The position numbers and the translations under genes are program-made. Shown here one piece after another: positions 1 through 7,158 of a stretch of DNA of 11,450 nt (positions within the stretch are counted from its first letter, which is position 1; each line of letters opens with the position of its first letter). Origin of the DNA: an uncultured Lachnospiraceae bacterium (GTDB lineage: Bacteria > Bacillota > Clostridia > Lachnospirales > Lachnospiraceae); the NCBI GenBank assembly GCA_902803155.1, contig CADCOU010000256.1:1-11450 (forward strand), written 5' to 3'. The notes beneath the pieces were generated by a model that worked only from the letters and a program-made list of their open reading frames with translations, ran no database searches and was not told the origin of the DNA.

Positions 1-356
1 CCGAGCGTCATCAGCACGAACAGATAGTAACGGCCCAGATTCTCCGGTTCATGCCGGAAGTATTCCTGTGAGAACAGTGTCGTAAACGCCCACATCAGGG
101 TGGTCACCAGACTGTATATACAGCGGAACCCGTCCGCGCGAAAACTCATCCCCGCGGCAAACACATGCGGAATATCCAGCGCAGCTCGGTCTGCATTGCC
201 CCGGAGTACCATGAATACCAGCAGGATCGAAAGGATCAGTTCGACAAATGTCGATATGACAGCGAACACATTTCTTCCGTTCTCACTCTTCTTCCCTATG
301 ATATAATCCGCGATTCCAAGCCCGAAGGGCAGGAATACCAGAAGTGCTGTAATCAT
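1..356 (-). CDS. Antiporter-like proton/ion-conducting membrane subunit (fourth MrpD/NuoL/M-family copy), N-terminal part, cut by window edge
   Basis: The first 118 codons are visible; the rest lies beyond base 1. The predicted protein opens with a hydrophobic helix at residues 1-20, a second at about 31-52, then the segment SFRADGFR (71-78) followed by another helix. This matches the 'F..DGL' segment just before TM3 in NuoL/NuoM/MrpD proteins (Proton_antipo family). The ATG at 356 is the only sensible start, because the stop codon of the preceding gene lies in the same frame 18 nt upstream. A GGAG lies about 13 nt upstream of the ATG, a rather long spacing. It follows the third antiporter-like gene in the same operon and would be the fourth such subunit. 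The ion-pathway residues (TM5 Glu, TM7 Lys, TM8 Lys) are out of view, so whether it is an active channel cannot be judged. The family call is firm; the exact subunit identity is not. Confidence 0.82.
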   Translation of the reverse strand, partial: MITALLVFLPFGLGIADYIIGKKSENGRNVFAVISTFVELILSILLVFMVLRGNADRAALDIPHVFAAGMSFRADGFRCIYSLVTTLMWAFTTLFSQEYFRHEPENLGRYYLFVLMTL

Positions 357-374
357 ATCTCTTACTTCGCTCCG

Positions 375-1838
375 TTACAGGGTACCTTCCACGATCCTCT
401 CCAGGAAACCCATGACCGGTCCCGGAAAGATTCCGAACAATACATTTGCCGCCGTAAACACTCCGATTGGAAGCAGCATGCGCCATCCGGGATCACACAG
501 GTCCGTGTTTTTCCATTGATCACTGCCCTTTGACGGGAAGAAACCTCTGACCGTTACGGTCAGTGTATAGATACCGCAGAAAAAAGCTGCACCGACGAGG
601 CAGGCCTCACCGATATAGGCAAACACCGTACCGACCGACGCGCCGGCAGAGAGCAGGTTCCACTTGGAAATAAAACCGCACAGCAGAGGGATTCCCGTAA
701 GGGAAAGCGCTCCGAGTGTGTAGAAGGTAAATATCAGCGGCATCTTCTTCCCTGCCCCGTTTACCTCATAGACATAGCTCTTCCCGCTCTGGTGCATGAA
801 CGCACCGATACACAGGAACAGGCTCATCTTGATGATCCCGTGAAAGAGCATATGTGACATTCCCGCACGGAAACCTTCCGGGGTCAACAGCATAACGCCG
901 TACAGCATGTAACTCAGGTTACTGACCGTGGAATAGGCAAGACGCCGTTTGACGTGTCGTTCCCTCAGCGCTTTTCCCGCCGCGAGCAGCAGGGTCATGA
1001 AAGATGCCGCCAGGGCAATGGTATGAGCCCATGTCCCGGTCAGACTGTCCGGGCTGAATACGTACCAGGTCAGCCTCATAATGGCAAACACGCCGGAGTT
1101 GACGACCGCAACCGCATGAAGAAGCGCCGTCACGGGAGTCGGTGCGACCGACGCCGTGGGAAGCCACGAATGGAACGGTATGACAGCCGCTTTCACGCCA
1201 AATCCGAAGAAACCCGTCAGGAAAATGAGGAGCTTAAAGTTCTCGGGAAGGACATCAAAAGAATGGCCGCCCCGGACAAAAGCGGATGTCTCGTACATGG
1301 TCGTCATCATCACCGGAATAAGCGCCGCTGCAGCGCCCCCGACCACATAACCCGCGTAAACGCGTCCCGCGTACATGGAATCCGGATCCTGATAGTGGCA
1401 GACAAGCGGGATCGTGACCAGCGATAGCATCTCATAGAACACATAGAGCGTCAGGATATTGCCGGCAAAACAGACTCCGAGCGTCACCCCATACGTCATG
1501 GTATAGAACGAGAAAAATGCTGTCTTATGTTCCGCATGATCCATGTATTCATAAGCATACAGCGTTACGAACGGCCACATGGAAGCGACCATGCCTGCAT
1601 AGAGCATGCCCAGCCCGTCCAGATGGAACATAATGCGGAATCCTCTGGTAAAGGAAAAAACGGTATATGGTTCTACCGTTCCGCCCAGGATCAGCAGCAG
1701 AACAAGTGCGGATGTGACGCACACATTCACCTCACAGCGGATCCGTCTGGCGCGCTCCGTCTCCGGCGGAAACAGCAGAAGCCGTATCCCTCCCAGGATC
1801 GGCAGAAATATGCATATTATGATAAGAGCATTCCTCAT
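375..1838 (-). CDS. Antiporter-like membrane subunit 3 (NuoL/NuoM/MrpD family)
   Basis: A polytopic protein of about 487 residues of the proton-translocating NADH-quinone oxidoreductase / Mrp antiporter family (PF00361). Numbering from the ATG, the hallmark sites are Glu136 in YVFYEML (TM5), Lys216 in GFGVKAAVIPFHSWLP (TM7), the discontinuous-helix motif APTPVTALLH ending in His241, Lys299-Arg-Leu-Ala-Tyr in KRRLAYSTVS, Lys337 in HGIIKMSLFL, and Lys392 in GFISKW (TM12). The usual TM8 lysine (as in 'HxxTMVKAG') is Asn247 here, giving HAVAVVNSG, so this copy resembles NuoL more than MrpD. Start: ATG 1838 sits 8 nt from a GAGAGG ribosome binding site at 1852-1847; an in-frame GTG one codon upstream (1841) is also possible. 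A 31-nt gap separates it from antiporter gene 2. It probably forms part of the membrane arm of an Mbh-like complex. Confidence 0.93.
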   Translation of the reverse strand: MRNALIIICIFLPILGGIRLLLFPPETERARRIRCEVNVCVTSALVLLLILGGTVEPYTVFSFTRGFRIMFHLDGLGMLYAGMVASMWPFVTLYAYEYMDHAEHKTAFFSFYTMTYGVTLGVCFAGNILTLYVFYEMLSLVTIPLVCHYQDPDSMYAGRVYAGYVVGGAAAALIPVMMTTMYETSAFVRGGHSFDVLPENFKLLIFLTGFFGFGVKAAVIPFHSWLPTASVAPTPVTALLHAVAVVNSGVFAIMRLTWYVFSPDSLTGTWAHTIALAASFMTLLLAAGKALRERHVKRRLAYSTVSNLSYMLYGVMLLTPEGFRAGMSHMLFHGIIKMSLFLCIGAFMHQSGKSYVYEVNGAGKKMPLIFTFYTLGALSLTGIPLLCGFISKWNLLSAGASVGTVFAYIGEACLVGAAFFCGIYTLTVTVRGFFPSKGSDQWKNTDLCDPGWRMLLPIGVFTAANVLFGIFPGPVMGFLERIVEGTL

Positions 1839-1869
1839 CACACATACCTCTCGGTCATAAGCAGCGGGT

Positions 1870-3312
1870 TCAGAATCCGGCCGCGCTCAGTATCGTCACG
1901 CCAAAGAGTCCCATCACCAGCGCGGTCGCGCACAGAAGGATCATCGGAACCGTCATCAGTGCATTAGGCTCAAAGCTCTCGCTGCTCACCTCCGCATCCT
2001 TCCCGGGGAAGAATGCTTTGAAAGCTACCGGCAGCAGATAGCCGGCCGTCAGCATGGCGGAGATCAGCAGTATCACGATCGGAAGGACGCTCAGGACACC
2101 CATTCCGTTGGATACCGTACTCATGGCAATCACCCATTTACTCAGGAATCCGCCCATCGGCGGGATACCTACCAGGGACAGAGAAGCCGCAAGGAAGCAG
2201 CACATCACGACCGGCATCTGTTTTCCGATGCCGACCAGCTCATCCACTCTCCTCTTTCCCATCTTATATATAAATGCGCCGGCGCACAGGAAGAGGCATC
2301 CCTTGGAGGAAGCATGGCTCACCACATGGAGCAGCGCGCCGCGCATGCCGCCCTCCGAGAGCATGGATAATGCCAGCATGATATAGGAGATCTGGCTGAT
2401 TGTCGAATAAGCCAGCCTTTTCTTCATGTTTTTCTCCAGGAACGCCATCATGGATCCCATGAAGATCGTCAGCATGGCAAGGATCATCCAGGTATACTGC
2501 ACCCATGTCCCGCGGATGAAGTCCGTTCCGACCGAATAGTAGATCAGACGTATCACCAGGATCACTCCGGCCTTGGCGATGATGCCGGACAGAAGTGCAG
2601 ACGCCGGAGCAGGTGCGATCGGATGCGCAGTCGGAAGCCAGCCGTGCATCGGGTACATTCCGGCCTTTGTACCGAAGCCAACGACTGCTGCAAAGACTGC
2701 GATCATGAGGATCGTCTCATGCCCGGATACGGATGCCGTATCGAGGAAGCCTCCCAACCGGAATTCTCTTCCGGCCAGTCCGTAGAAATAGACGAAAAAT
2801 ATGCCGAACAGTCCCATCAGGGCTCCGCCGACAGAATAAAACAGGTACTTCATACCGGCAGCGACACATTCTTTTGTACCTTCATGAAGCACCAGCGGGA
2901 CCGTAGTGAGCGTTGCAAGTTCAAAGCAGAAATACGCCGTGACAAGATTTGCAGACGCACAGACGGCGATCAGTGCCCCGAGAGAAACGTAATAGAAAGC
3001 GAAGAATACAGGCTGCTCCTCTTCCATCTTCATGTACTCAAACGCATAGAAAGCCGTACAGGTATACAGGATCAGCACTGCTGCCAGGAATACTTTCCCG
3101 ATATTGTCCAGCATGAAGGAAAATGTCACATTCTCCGAAAATGCGAACAGTGTGATCGCGCCGCCGCGAATGATCAGGATCACTCCGAGAAGCGCGCTGA
3201 TCACGGATATCACTCCGTACAGAGTACACCGGTACCTGTATGTGGTCGATCCCAGGCAGGAGACCAGTATCCCCGCAATGATCGGAAACAGTATAGTAAG
3301 GATAATGAACAT
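1870..3312 (-). CDS. Antiporter-like membrane subunit 2 (NuoL/NuoM/MrpD family)
   Basis: A protein of 480 residues with about 14 predicted hydrophobic segments, the usual size for MrpD/NuoM/NuoN. It keeps the full ion-pathway set: Glu131 in YFCFELATL (TM5), Lys216 in GFGTKAGMYPMHGWLP (TM7), Lys247 in SGIIAKAGV (TM8), Lys297-298 before RLAYSTISQISY, His333 and Lys337 in VSHASSKGCLFL, and Lys392 in GGFLSKW (TM12). The LP(T)AH.IAP.P.SALLSG stretch is the classic broken-helix TM7/TM8 signature. The ATG at 3312 is supported by an AAGGAG at 3324-3319, 6 nt upstream. It lies 22 nt downstream of antiporter gene 1 and is co-directional with all neighbours. The likely role is proton or sodium translocation coupled to an electron-transfer module encoded further left. 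MrpD, NuoM and MbhH cannot be told apart by eye. Confidence 0.94.
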   Translation of the reverse strand: MFIILTILFPIIAGILVSCLGSTTYRYRCTLYGVISVISALLGVILIIRGGAITLFAFSENVTFSFMLDNIGKVFLAAVLILYTCTAFYAFEYMKMEEEQPVFFAFYYVSLGALIAVCASANLVTAYFCFELATLTTVPLVLHEGTKECVAAGMKYLFYSVGGALMGLFGIFFVYFYGLAGREFRLGGFLDTASVSGHETILMIAVFAAVVGFGTKAGMYPMHGWLPTAHPIAPAPASALLSGIIAKAGVILVIRLIYYSVGTDFIRGTWVQYTWMILAMLTIFMGSMMAFLEKNMKKRLAYSTISQISYIMLALSMLSEGGMRGALLHVVSHASSKGCLFLCAGAFIYKMGKRRVDELVGIGKQMPVVMCCFLAASLSLVGIPPMGGFLSKWVIAMSTVSNGMGVLSVLPIVILLISAMLTAGYLLPVAFKAFFPGKDAEVSSESFEPNALMTVPMILLCATALVMGLFGVTILSAAGF

Positions 3313-3334
3313 ACCTCTCTCCTTCTTTCTGCCT

Positions 3335-4861
3335 TTATAAGTACATCCCCAGTCCCCGGTAGATCAGATCCGAGATCCTCCAGGAATACAGACCCAGAAA
3401 TACATTTACAGCAGTCAGCAGACAGCCGGCGACGATGTGACCCGCCCGGCTCCTGTCAAACTTAAGCCTCCTGAATCCGCGCTTCCCCGTCACGTCGGAT
3501 TCCGAATAGATCCGGATCATCGTCCGGATGAAATACAGTGCGTTCAGTGTACAGCTTACAGCAAGAGCTGACATGACCACCAGGATCTCCCATGATCGTT
3601 CCGTCATGACCGCTGCCTGCGCGAACATCAGCTTGGCTGAGAATCCCGCGAAGACCGGTATTCCTATCATGGACAGCGCTCCGACGGAGAAGAACAGTCC
3701 CGCCAGAGGGTCCCTGTGCCCGCTTCCCTGCAGGGCGGAGAACTTCAGGCTTTCCCCCGAAGCCTCGGCGAGATACGGTGTCGTGAGGAACAGCAGGCTC
3801 TTCGTGACTGCGTGCGCAAAGACCTGAAACAGCGCTGCCTCGAACCCGGCAGTCGTTCCCAGGCCGATCCCCATGTAGATATAACCGATCTGCGCTGCGG
3901 ATGAGAATGCGATCATCCGGTTGATCGCGGACGCCCGTATAGCGGAGACGGAACCGACGATCATTCCGCAGATACCGAGCACGAAGAGGATCTTCAGGAT
4001 CGGTGTCTGCTGAAGCACATGTATGCCGATCGCCCTGACATAGACCTTGAACAGCAGGAGCAGATAACCTTTGGAGACGATCGCGCTCAGCACGGATCCG
4101 GAAGCCGGTGTTGCCCAGCCGTACGTATCCGGCATCCAGAAATGGAACGGGAACATTCCGCTCTTGATGCCCAGTCCGATGGTGAGGATGCCGACAGCAA
4201 GCGAGATGGCAGGGATCGAAGAAGGATCAGATGCCAGCGAAGCAATCGACTGTCTCATCGGAACCATCAGAAGGTGTCCTGAAAGATCATACAGAAGAAC
4301 CACGCCCATCAGGAACATACCGCTCCCAAGCAGGTTCATGATCATATATCGGACAGCGGCAAGCGTGGTCCTGCCGATCTCACGTACGATCAGTATCCCG
4401 CAGCTGGTCAGGGTGAGGATCTCCAGGAATACATACCCCGTGAATATATCATTGGTCCAGGTCATGGCCATGAGAGCCGCAGTCATCAGGTTCAGCAGAC
4501 TGAAATACAGGTTCTGCTTGCTCTCATCCATATCCTTCCGGATAAAATGATATCCCGCCAGTATGCTGCAGAGCAGTATCACCAGGAACAGCAGCGCGAT
4601 CATCGATTCCAGTACGCCTGCACGGATCTCATTGCCCCAGGGCGCCGGAAACTCTCCCATCGGATAGGTAAACTCCTGCCCGGTGCGCAGGGTATAACCC
4701 AGTACACAGCTGACCAGACCGATCAGGACCGATTCATATGCAATTGTGTAGTTCCGCGCGGCGCGTCCCGGCAGCATCATGCACAGAACGCCTGAAAACA
4801 GGCTCAGCACCACTGTAAAAAGCGGAAAATTCCAGATCATACTCATCTCAGCATCCGTCAC
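3335..4861 (-). CDS. MrpD-like antiporter-like membrane subunit 1
   Basis: A 508-residue polytopic protein directly after the MrpC gene, the position held by MrpD in mrp operons and MbhH in mbh operons. Key residues: Glu147 in YVFLEILTL (TM5), Lys233 in GIKSGMFPFHFWMPDTY (TM7), Lys264 in SAIVSKGYL (TM8), NRMIAFSSAAQIGY (314-327), His350 and Lys354 in FAHAVTKSLLFL, and Lys410 in AGFSAKLM (TM12). The fully retained acidic and lysine set suggests an active ion path. The start is uncertain: GTG 4861 gives the longest frame but has little Shine-Dalgarno support; in-frame ATGs at 4846 and 4840 are alternatives, and a GGA 7 nt before 4846 makes that a reasonable choice. The gap to mrpC is only 11 nt. 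It is more divergent from copies 2 and 3 than those look from each other (by-eye impression). Confidence 0.93.
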   Translation of the reverse strand: MTDAEMSMIWNFPLFTVVLSLFSGVLCMMLPGRAARNYTIAYESVLIGLVSCVLGYTLRTGQEFTYPMGEFPAPWGNEIRAGVLESMIALLFLVILLCSILAGYHFIRKDMDESKQNLYFSLLNLMTAALMAMTWTNDIFTGYVFLEILTLTSCGILIVREIGRTTLAAVRYMIMNLLGSGMFLMGVVLLYDLSGHLLMVPMRQSIASLASDPSSIPAISLAVGILTIGLGIKSGMFPFHFWMPDTYGWATPASGSVLSAIVSKGYLLLLFKVYVRAIGIHVLQQTPILKILFVLGICGMIVGSVSAIRASAINRMIAFSSAAQIGYIYMGIGLGTTAGFEAALFQVFAHAVTKSLLFLTTPYLAEASGESLKFSALQGSGHRDPLAGLFFSVGALSMIGIPVFAGFSAKLMFAQAAVMTERSWEILVVMSALAVSCTLNALYFIRTMIRIYSESDVTGKRGFRRLKFDRSRAGHIVAGCLLTAVNVFLGLYSWRISDLIYRGLGMYL

Positions 4862-4872
4862 CTTTTATCTCG

Positions 4873-5253
4873 TCATCTGTCTTCTTCCTCGTGCCTGGAC
4901 AGGATATAGATCCGGTCCAGATCCAGCGTATGATAACGCCTGTAGAGGCGCACGCTCAGAGAGAGCATGACAGCCGTCACTGATACGGAAACCACGATAC
5001 CGGTCAGCACGAGGCCTGCAGGAATCGGATTGATATAGGCGGAAACCTCCTGTACTCCGTTCTCTATGATCGGCGCCTTTCTTCCGCGTATATAGCCCAT
5101 CGAGGCAAGCAGCAGGAAGGTTCCCGTATCCATGATATTCATCCCGATCAGTTTCCGGATCAGGTTCTTGTGAAACAGCAGTGTAGAGAAACCGACAGCG
5201 AACAGGATAACAGCTGCCATTTCTTCATAATGTTCAACAAAACCTGCTATCAT
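4873..5253 (-). CDS. mrpC: MrpC/MnhC (NuoK-like) membrane subunit
   Basis: A 126-residue protein with three predicted membrane helices (about 11-27, 30-53, 78-103), the topology of NuoK/MrpC/MbhG. The NuoK-like motif NLIRKLIGMNIMDTGTFL spans residues 30-47, and the third helix carries NPIPAGLVLTGIVVSVS (75-91), corresponding to the 'PQALVLTAIVI' segment of the family. Start: ATG 5253 overlaps the stop of the MrpB-fusion gene as ATGA and has an ideal AGGAGG at 5265-5260 with 6-nt spacing. A longer frame reaching 5322 would add 23 polar residues and overlap the neighbour's coding region, so it was not chosen. The C-terminal tail after about residue 104 is charged and ends HEEEDR, slightly longer than in many MrpC proteins. 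It likely packs between the MrpB part and the first MrpD-like subunit. Confidence 0.93.
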   Translation of the reverse strand: MIAGFVEHYEEMAAVILFAVGFSTLLFHKNLIRKLIGMNIMDTGTFLLLASMGYIRGRKAPIIENGVQEVSAYINPIPAGLVLTGIVVSVSVTAVMLSLSVRLYRRYHTLDLDRIYILSRHEEEDR

Positions 5254-6197
5254 AACCAACCTCCTATACTTCCCCTTCGGAAGAGGCTGAAGAAACCGAA
5301 CATCGTACATGCAACGGTACACCCGACCGCAATATCAAGCGGAAGAATCAGTCCCCCTGAGAAGATCGCACCGGGTATCCCTTTCGGAATATGCGTTTCC
5401 AGTCCGTTCGCCCCCATGAAAAACACATATCCTTTCGCGAAACTGTAGAATCCGAGTGATACAAACGTTACGATACTGCTTACCTTCAGCGTAAAGAACC
5501 GGTCCACTGTATCAAAGCCGAATGCAGTCGAAAACAGGATGAGTCCGGCTCCGAGGACAGCTCCTCCGGAGAAGCCTCCCCCGGGAGAATTCTGGCCATT
5601 CAGCAGGATATAGATCCCGTACAGCAGGAGGCACGGAATGACTACTGCGCAGACCAGACGGAGGATCGGATCGCCTGACAGATCGAAATAGATGTCTGTC
5701 CGCGTCTTGTAATAATCTTCGTATTTTGTCCGCTGGTTCTTGCGGTCCAGCCGGAGAAGTATCATGGCACAGACCAGCGCGGTAAACAGCACATGCGACT
5801 CGCCGAGCGTATCGAATGCACGGTAATCCAGGATCATGCCCGACACGATATTCACAGCACCGGTTTCCTGAAGCCCGTCCTCGACATACCGGCTCACCAC
5901 CTCCATCGTCCGCGGATTCTCCGCACCGTACTGAGGAAGCAGGCTGATCGTATAGAGTAGGACCAGAGTCATCGCTATGCAGGAGACAACAGCCACTGCC
6001 GTATAGATTCCCCGAAACCTTTTCCGGGTGTTCACGATGGCTTCCAGGACCTCCGGACGGTTCTCATACTCCTCTTCCGCCTGCCTGGTGATCTTCTTCA
6101 GTTCGCTGTGGGACATATCCGGCCTGTCGACTTCATCCGTGATATGGGCCATTACATCCTGGTCTCCGTACAGCCAGGACAGAAATCTCTTATTCAT
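5250..6197 (-). CDS. mrpB: Fused MbhE-type (MrpA C-terminal) and MrpB/MnhB membrane subunit
   Basis: A 315-residue protein combining two subunits that are separate in Mbh (MbhE and MbhF). Residues 1-63 are hydrophilic and highly charged with no membrane helix. Residues about 64-150 form the MbhE/MrpA C-terminal unit, with the signature NIVSGMILDYRAFDTLGE (116-133) followed by a helix. Residues about 168-308 are an MnhB domain (PF04039) with DPILRLVCAVVIP and the loop GQNSPGGGFSGG (201-212), normally written GH..PGGGF.GG, so the usual His is Gln. Start: ATG 6197 has a strong AAGGAGG (6212-6206) with 8-nt spacing and overlaps the upstream stop by 8 nt. A frame reaching 6266 exists but would run through the upstream gene. 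The 3' end overlaps mrpC as ATGA. Domain calls are firm; the function of the charged N-terminus is unknown. Confidence 0.9.
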   Translation of the reverse strand: MNKRFLSWLYGDQDVMAHITDEVDRPDMSHSELKKITRQAEEEYENRPEVLEAIVNTRKRFRGIYTAVAVVSCIAMTLVLLYTISLLPQYGAENPRTMEVVSRYVEDGLQETGAVNIVSGMILDYRAFDTLGESHVLFTALVCAMILLRLDRKNQRTKYEDYYKTRTDIYFDLSGDPILRLVCAVVIPCLLLYGIYILLNGQNSPGGGFSGGAVLGAGLILFSTAFGFDTVDRFFTLKVSSIVTFVSLGFYSFAKGYVFFMGANGLETHIPKGIPGAIFSGGLILPLDIAVGCTVACTMFGFFSLFRRGSIGGWL

Positions 6198-6531
6198 CCG
6201 CCCGTCCTCCTTCATGATCTGAAGAGAGGCGCTTCGCTTCTTCTGCGCGGATCTCCTGCTCTTCACGGATGTTGGCCGGATCCTCCCTGCTTTCCCCGAT
6301 CTTCCGGAGCGTCATCAGGAACATGGTTCCGCTGACACCCGCGCCGACCGCAGCCTCTGTGATCCCAAGGTCCGGGCTCTCCATCAGGATCCAGACCAGA
6401 GACATCATGAAACTGTAAGCCATGAATATGATCACCGCCTGCAGCAGGCTTCCTGTCAGCGACACCGCCACCGCACAGACTACCAGAAGAACCAGCAGGA
6501 TGATCGTTACTATCTCTCTGATCGCCATCAT
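6190..6531 (-). CDS. DUF4040 / MbhD-type subunit (MrpA C-terminal region as a stand-alone gene)
   Basis: A small 113-residue membrane protein with helices at about 6-24, 27-50 and 60-77. The conserved segment MESPDLGITEAAVGAGVSG (50-68) is the DUF4040/MbhD signature ('PDVALTEAAVGAG') found in the C-terminal part of MrpA and in MbhD of membrane-bound hydrogenases. Residues about 78-113 form a strongly charged tail rich in Glu, Arg and Asp, longer than the family core. Two adjacent ATGs are possible: 6531, which overlaps the mrpG stop as ATGA, or 6528, better spaced (7 nt) from the AGAGG at 6540-6536. The gene ends inside the start region of the MbhE-MrpB gene. Known role of the family: part of the ion-translocating membrane arm next to MrpB, MrpC, MrpF and MrpG. 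Confidence 0.9.
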   Translation of the reverse strand: MMAIREIVTIILLVLLVVCAVAVSLTGSLLQAVIIFMAYSFMMSLVWILMESPDLGITEAAVGAGVSGTMFLMTLRKIGESREDPANIREEQEIRAEEAKRLSSDHEGGRADE

Positions 6532-6878
6532 TCCACCTCTTCCTTCTGTCTGTCCCCGTTCTCTTTAAACCGGACGTGCCGCCGGATAAACGGGTTCGTG
6601 TTGATCTCGATCCTGCTCAGGAAATGCGTGCTGACCGGAGAAGTCAGCCACATGAACAGGACAAGCAGACACAGCTTCAGACTGGTCAGATCCAGCCCGG
6701 AAGCAATGATCAGGGACAGTACGACGCATCCGAGCCCGAGGGAATCACCCAGACCGGACGCATGCATCCGGTTCATGACAAACCCGAACTTAAACACGCC
6801 TGCTGCCGCCAGGATAAATGCGGCAATGCCGCACACAAGGATCGCCGCAACGATCCAGAAATGGATCCATTCACCCAT
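6528..6878 (-). CDS. mrpG: MrpG/MnhG (PhaG) membrane subunit
   Basis: A 116-residue protein of the MnhG/PhaG family (PF03334). Three hydrophobic helices lie at about 6-28, 47-62 and 65-80. The family hallmark 'R(L/M)HA....D.LG' is seen as NRMHASGLGDSLG at 36-48, and LTSPVSTHFLSR at 78-89 matches the typical 'LTSPVAAHA.AR'. ATG 6878 is preceded by AGGAGG (6890-6885) at 6 nt and overlaps the mrpF stop by 8 nt (ATGGGTGA). Its own stop overlaps the next gene. In Mrp and Mbh complexes this subunit forms, with MrpE and MrpF, the small-subunit end of the membrane domain. The C-terminal tail from about residue 90 is charged (NGDRQKEEVE at the end) and probably cytoplasmic. Confidence 0.95.
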   Translation of the reverse strand: MGEWIHFWIVAAILVCGIAAFILAAAGVFKFGFVMNRMHASGLGDSLGLGCVVLSLIIASGLDLTSLKLCLLVLFMWLTSPVSTHFLSRIEINTNPFIRRHVRFKENGDRQKEEVE

Positions 6879-7158
6879 GCTGTTCCTCCTTCCGGATATA
6901 GACGGAAGCCAGTACCAGAACCGTCAGGAAACTGAGCATCGCATAGATCAGCGCGATATCGGTCAGATAAGCCTCCTGCAGCATCTGAGAGAGGATCGCG
7001 ATCGAACAGATCACCAGCGTACCGATCATGTTGATGCACAGGATACGGTCCGTTATCCTCGGTCCTATGGCGCTCCGGATCAGAAGGAGCCCGATCAGTA
7101 CAGCCAGGATGACCAGCGCACCTGTATACAGATACTGGTATGCCATTTCAACCGTCAT
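6871..7158 (-). CDS. mrpF: MrpF/MnhF (PhaF) membrane subunit
   Basis: A 95-residue protein of the MrpF/PhaF family (PF04066), the usual length. Helices lie at about 12-28, 42-60 and 66-88. The signature RSAIGPRITDRILCINMIG (28-46) matches 'R...GP...DR..A.N..G', and DIALIYAMLSFL (67-78) matches the conserved third-helix motif. ATG 7158 is supported by AGGGAGG at 7170-7164 with 5-nt spacing and overlaps the mrpE coding end by 11 nt. A second in-frame ATG at 7146 lacks such a site. MrpF works as a small membrane subunit with MrpE and MrpG in Mrp antiporters and as MbhB in membrane-bound hydrogenases. Confidence 0.95.
   Translation of the reverse strand: MTVEMAYQYLYTGALVILAVLIGLLLIRSAIGPRITDRILCINMIGTLVICSIAILSQMLQEAYLTDIALIYAMLSFLTVLVLASVYIRKEEQHG

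Noticed and set aside
2623..3465. Plus-strand open frame of 280 codons opposite antiporter genes 1 and 2
   Set aside because: Low-complexity polar translation without motifs, lying antisense to a clear membrane protein with all family residues. It is a shadow.
4071..4550. Plus-strand open frame of 159 codons inside antiporter gene 1
   Set aside because: No recognisable motif and fully antisense to conserved TM5-TM8 coding sequence.
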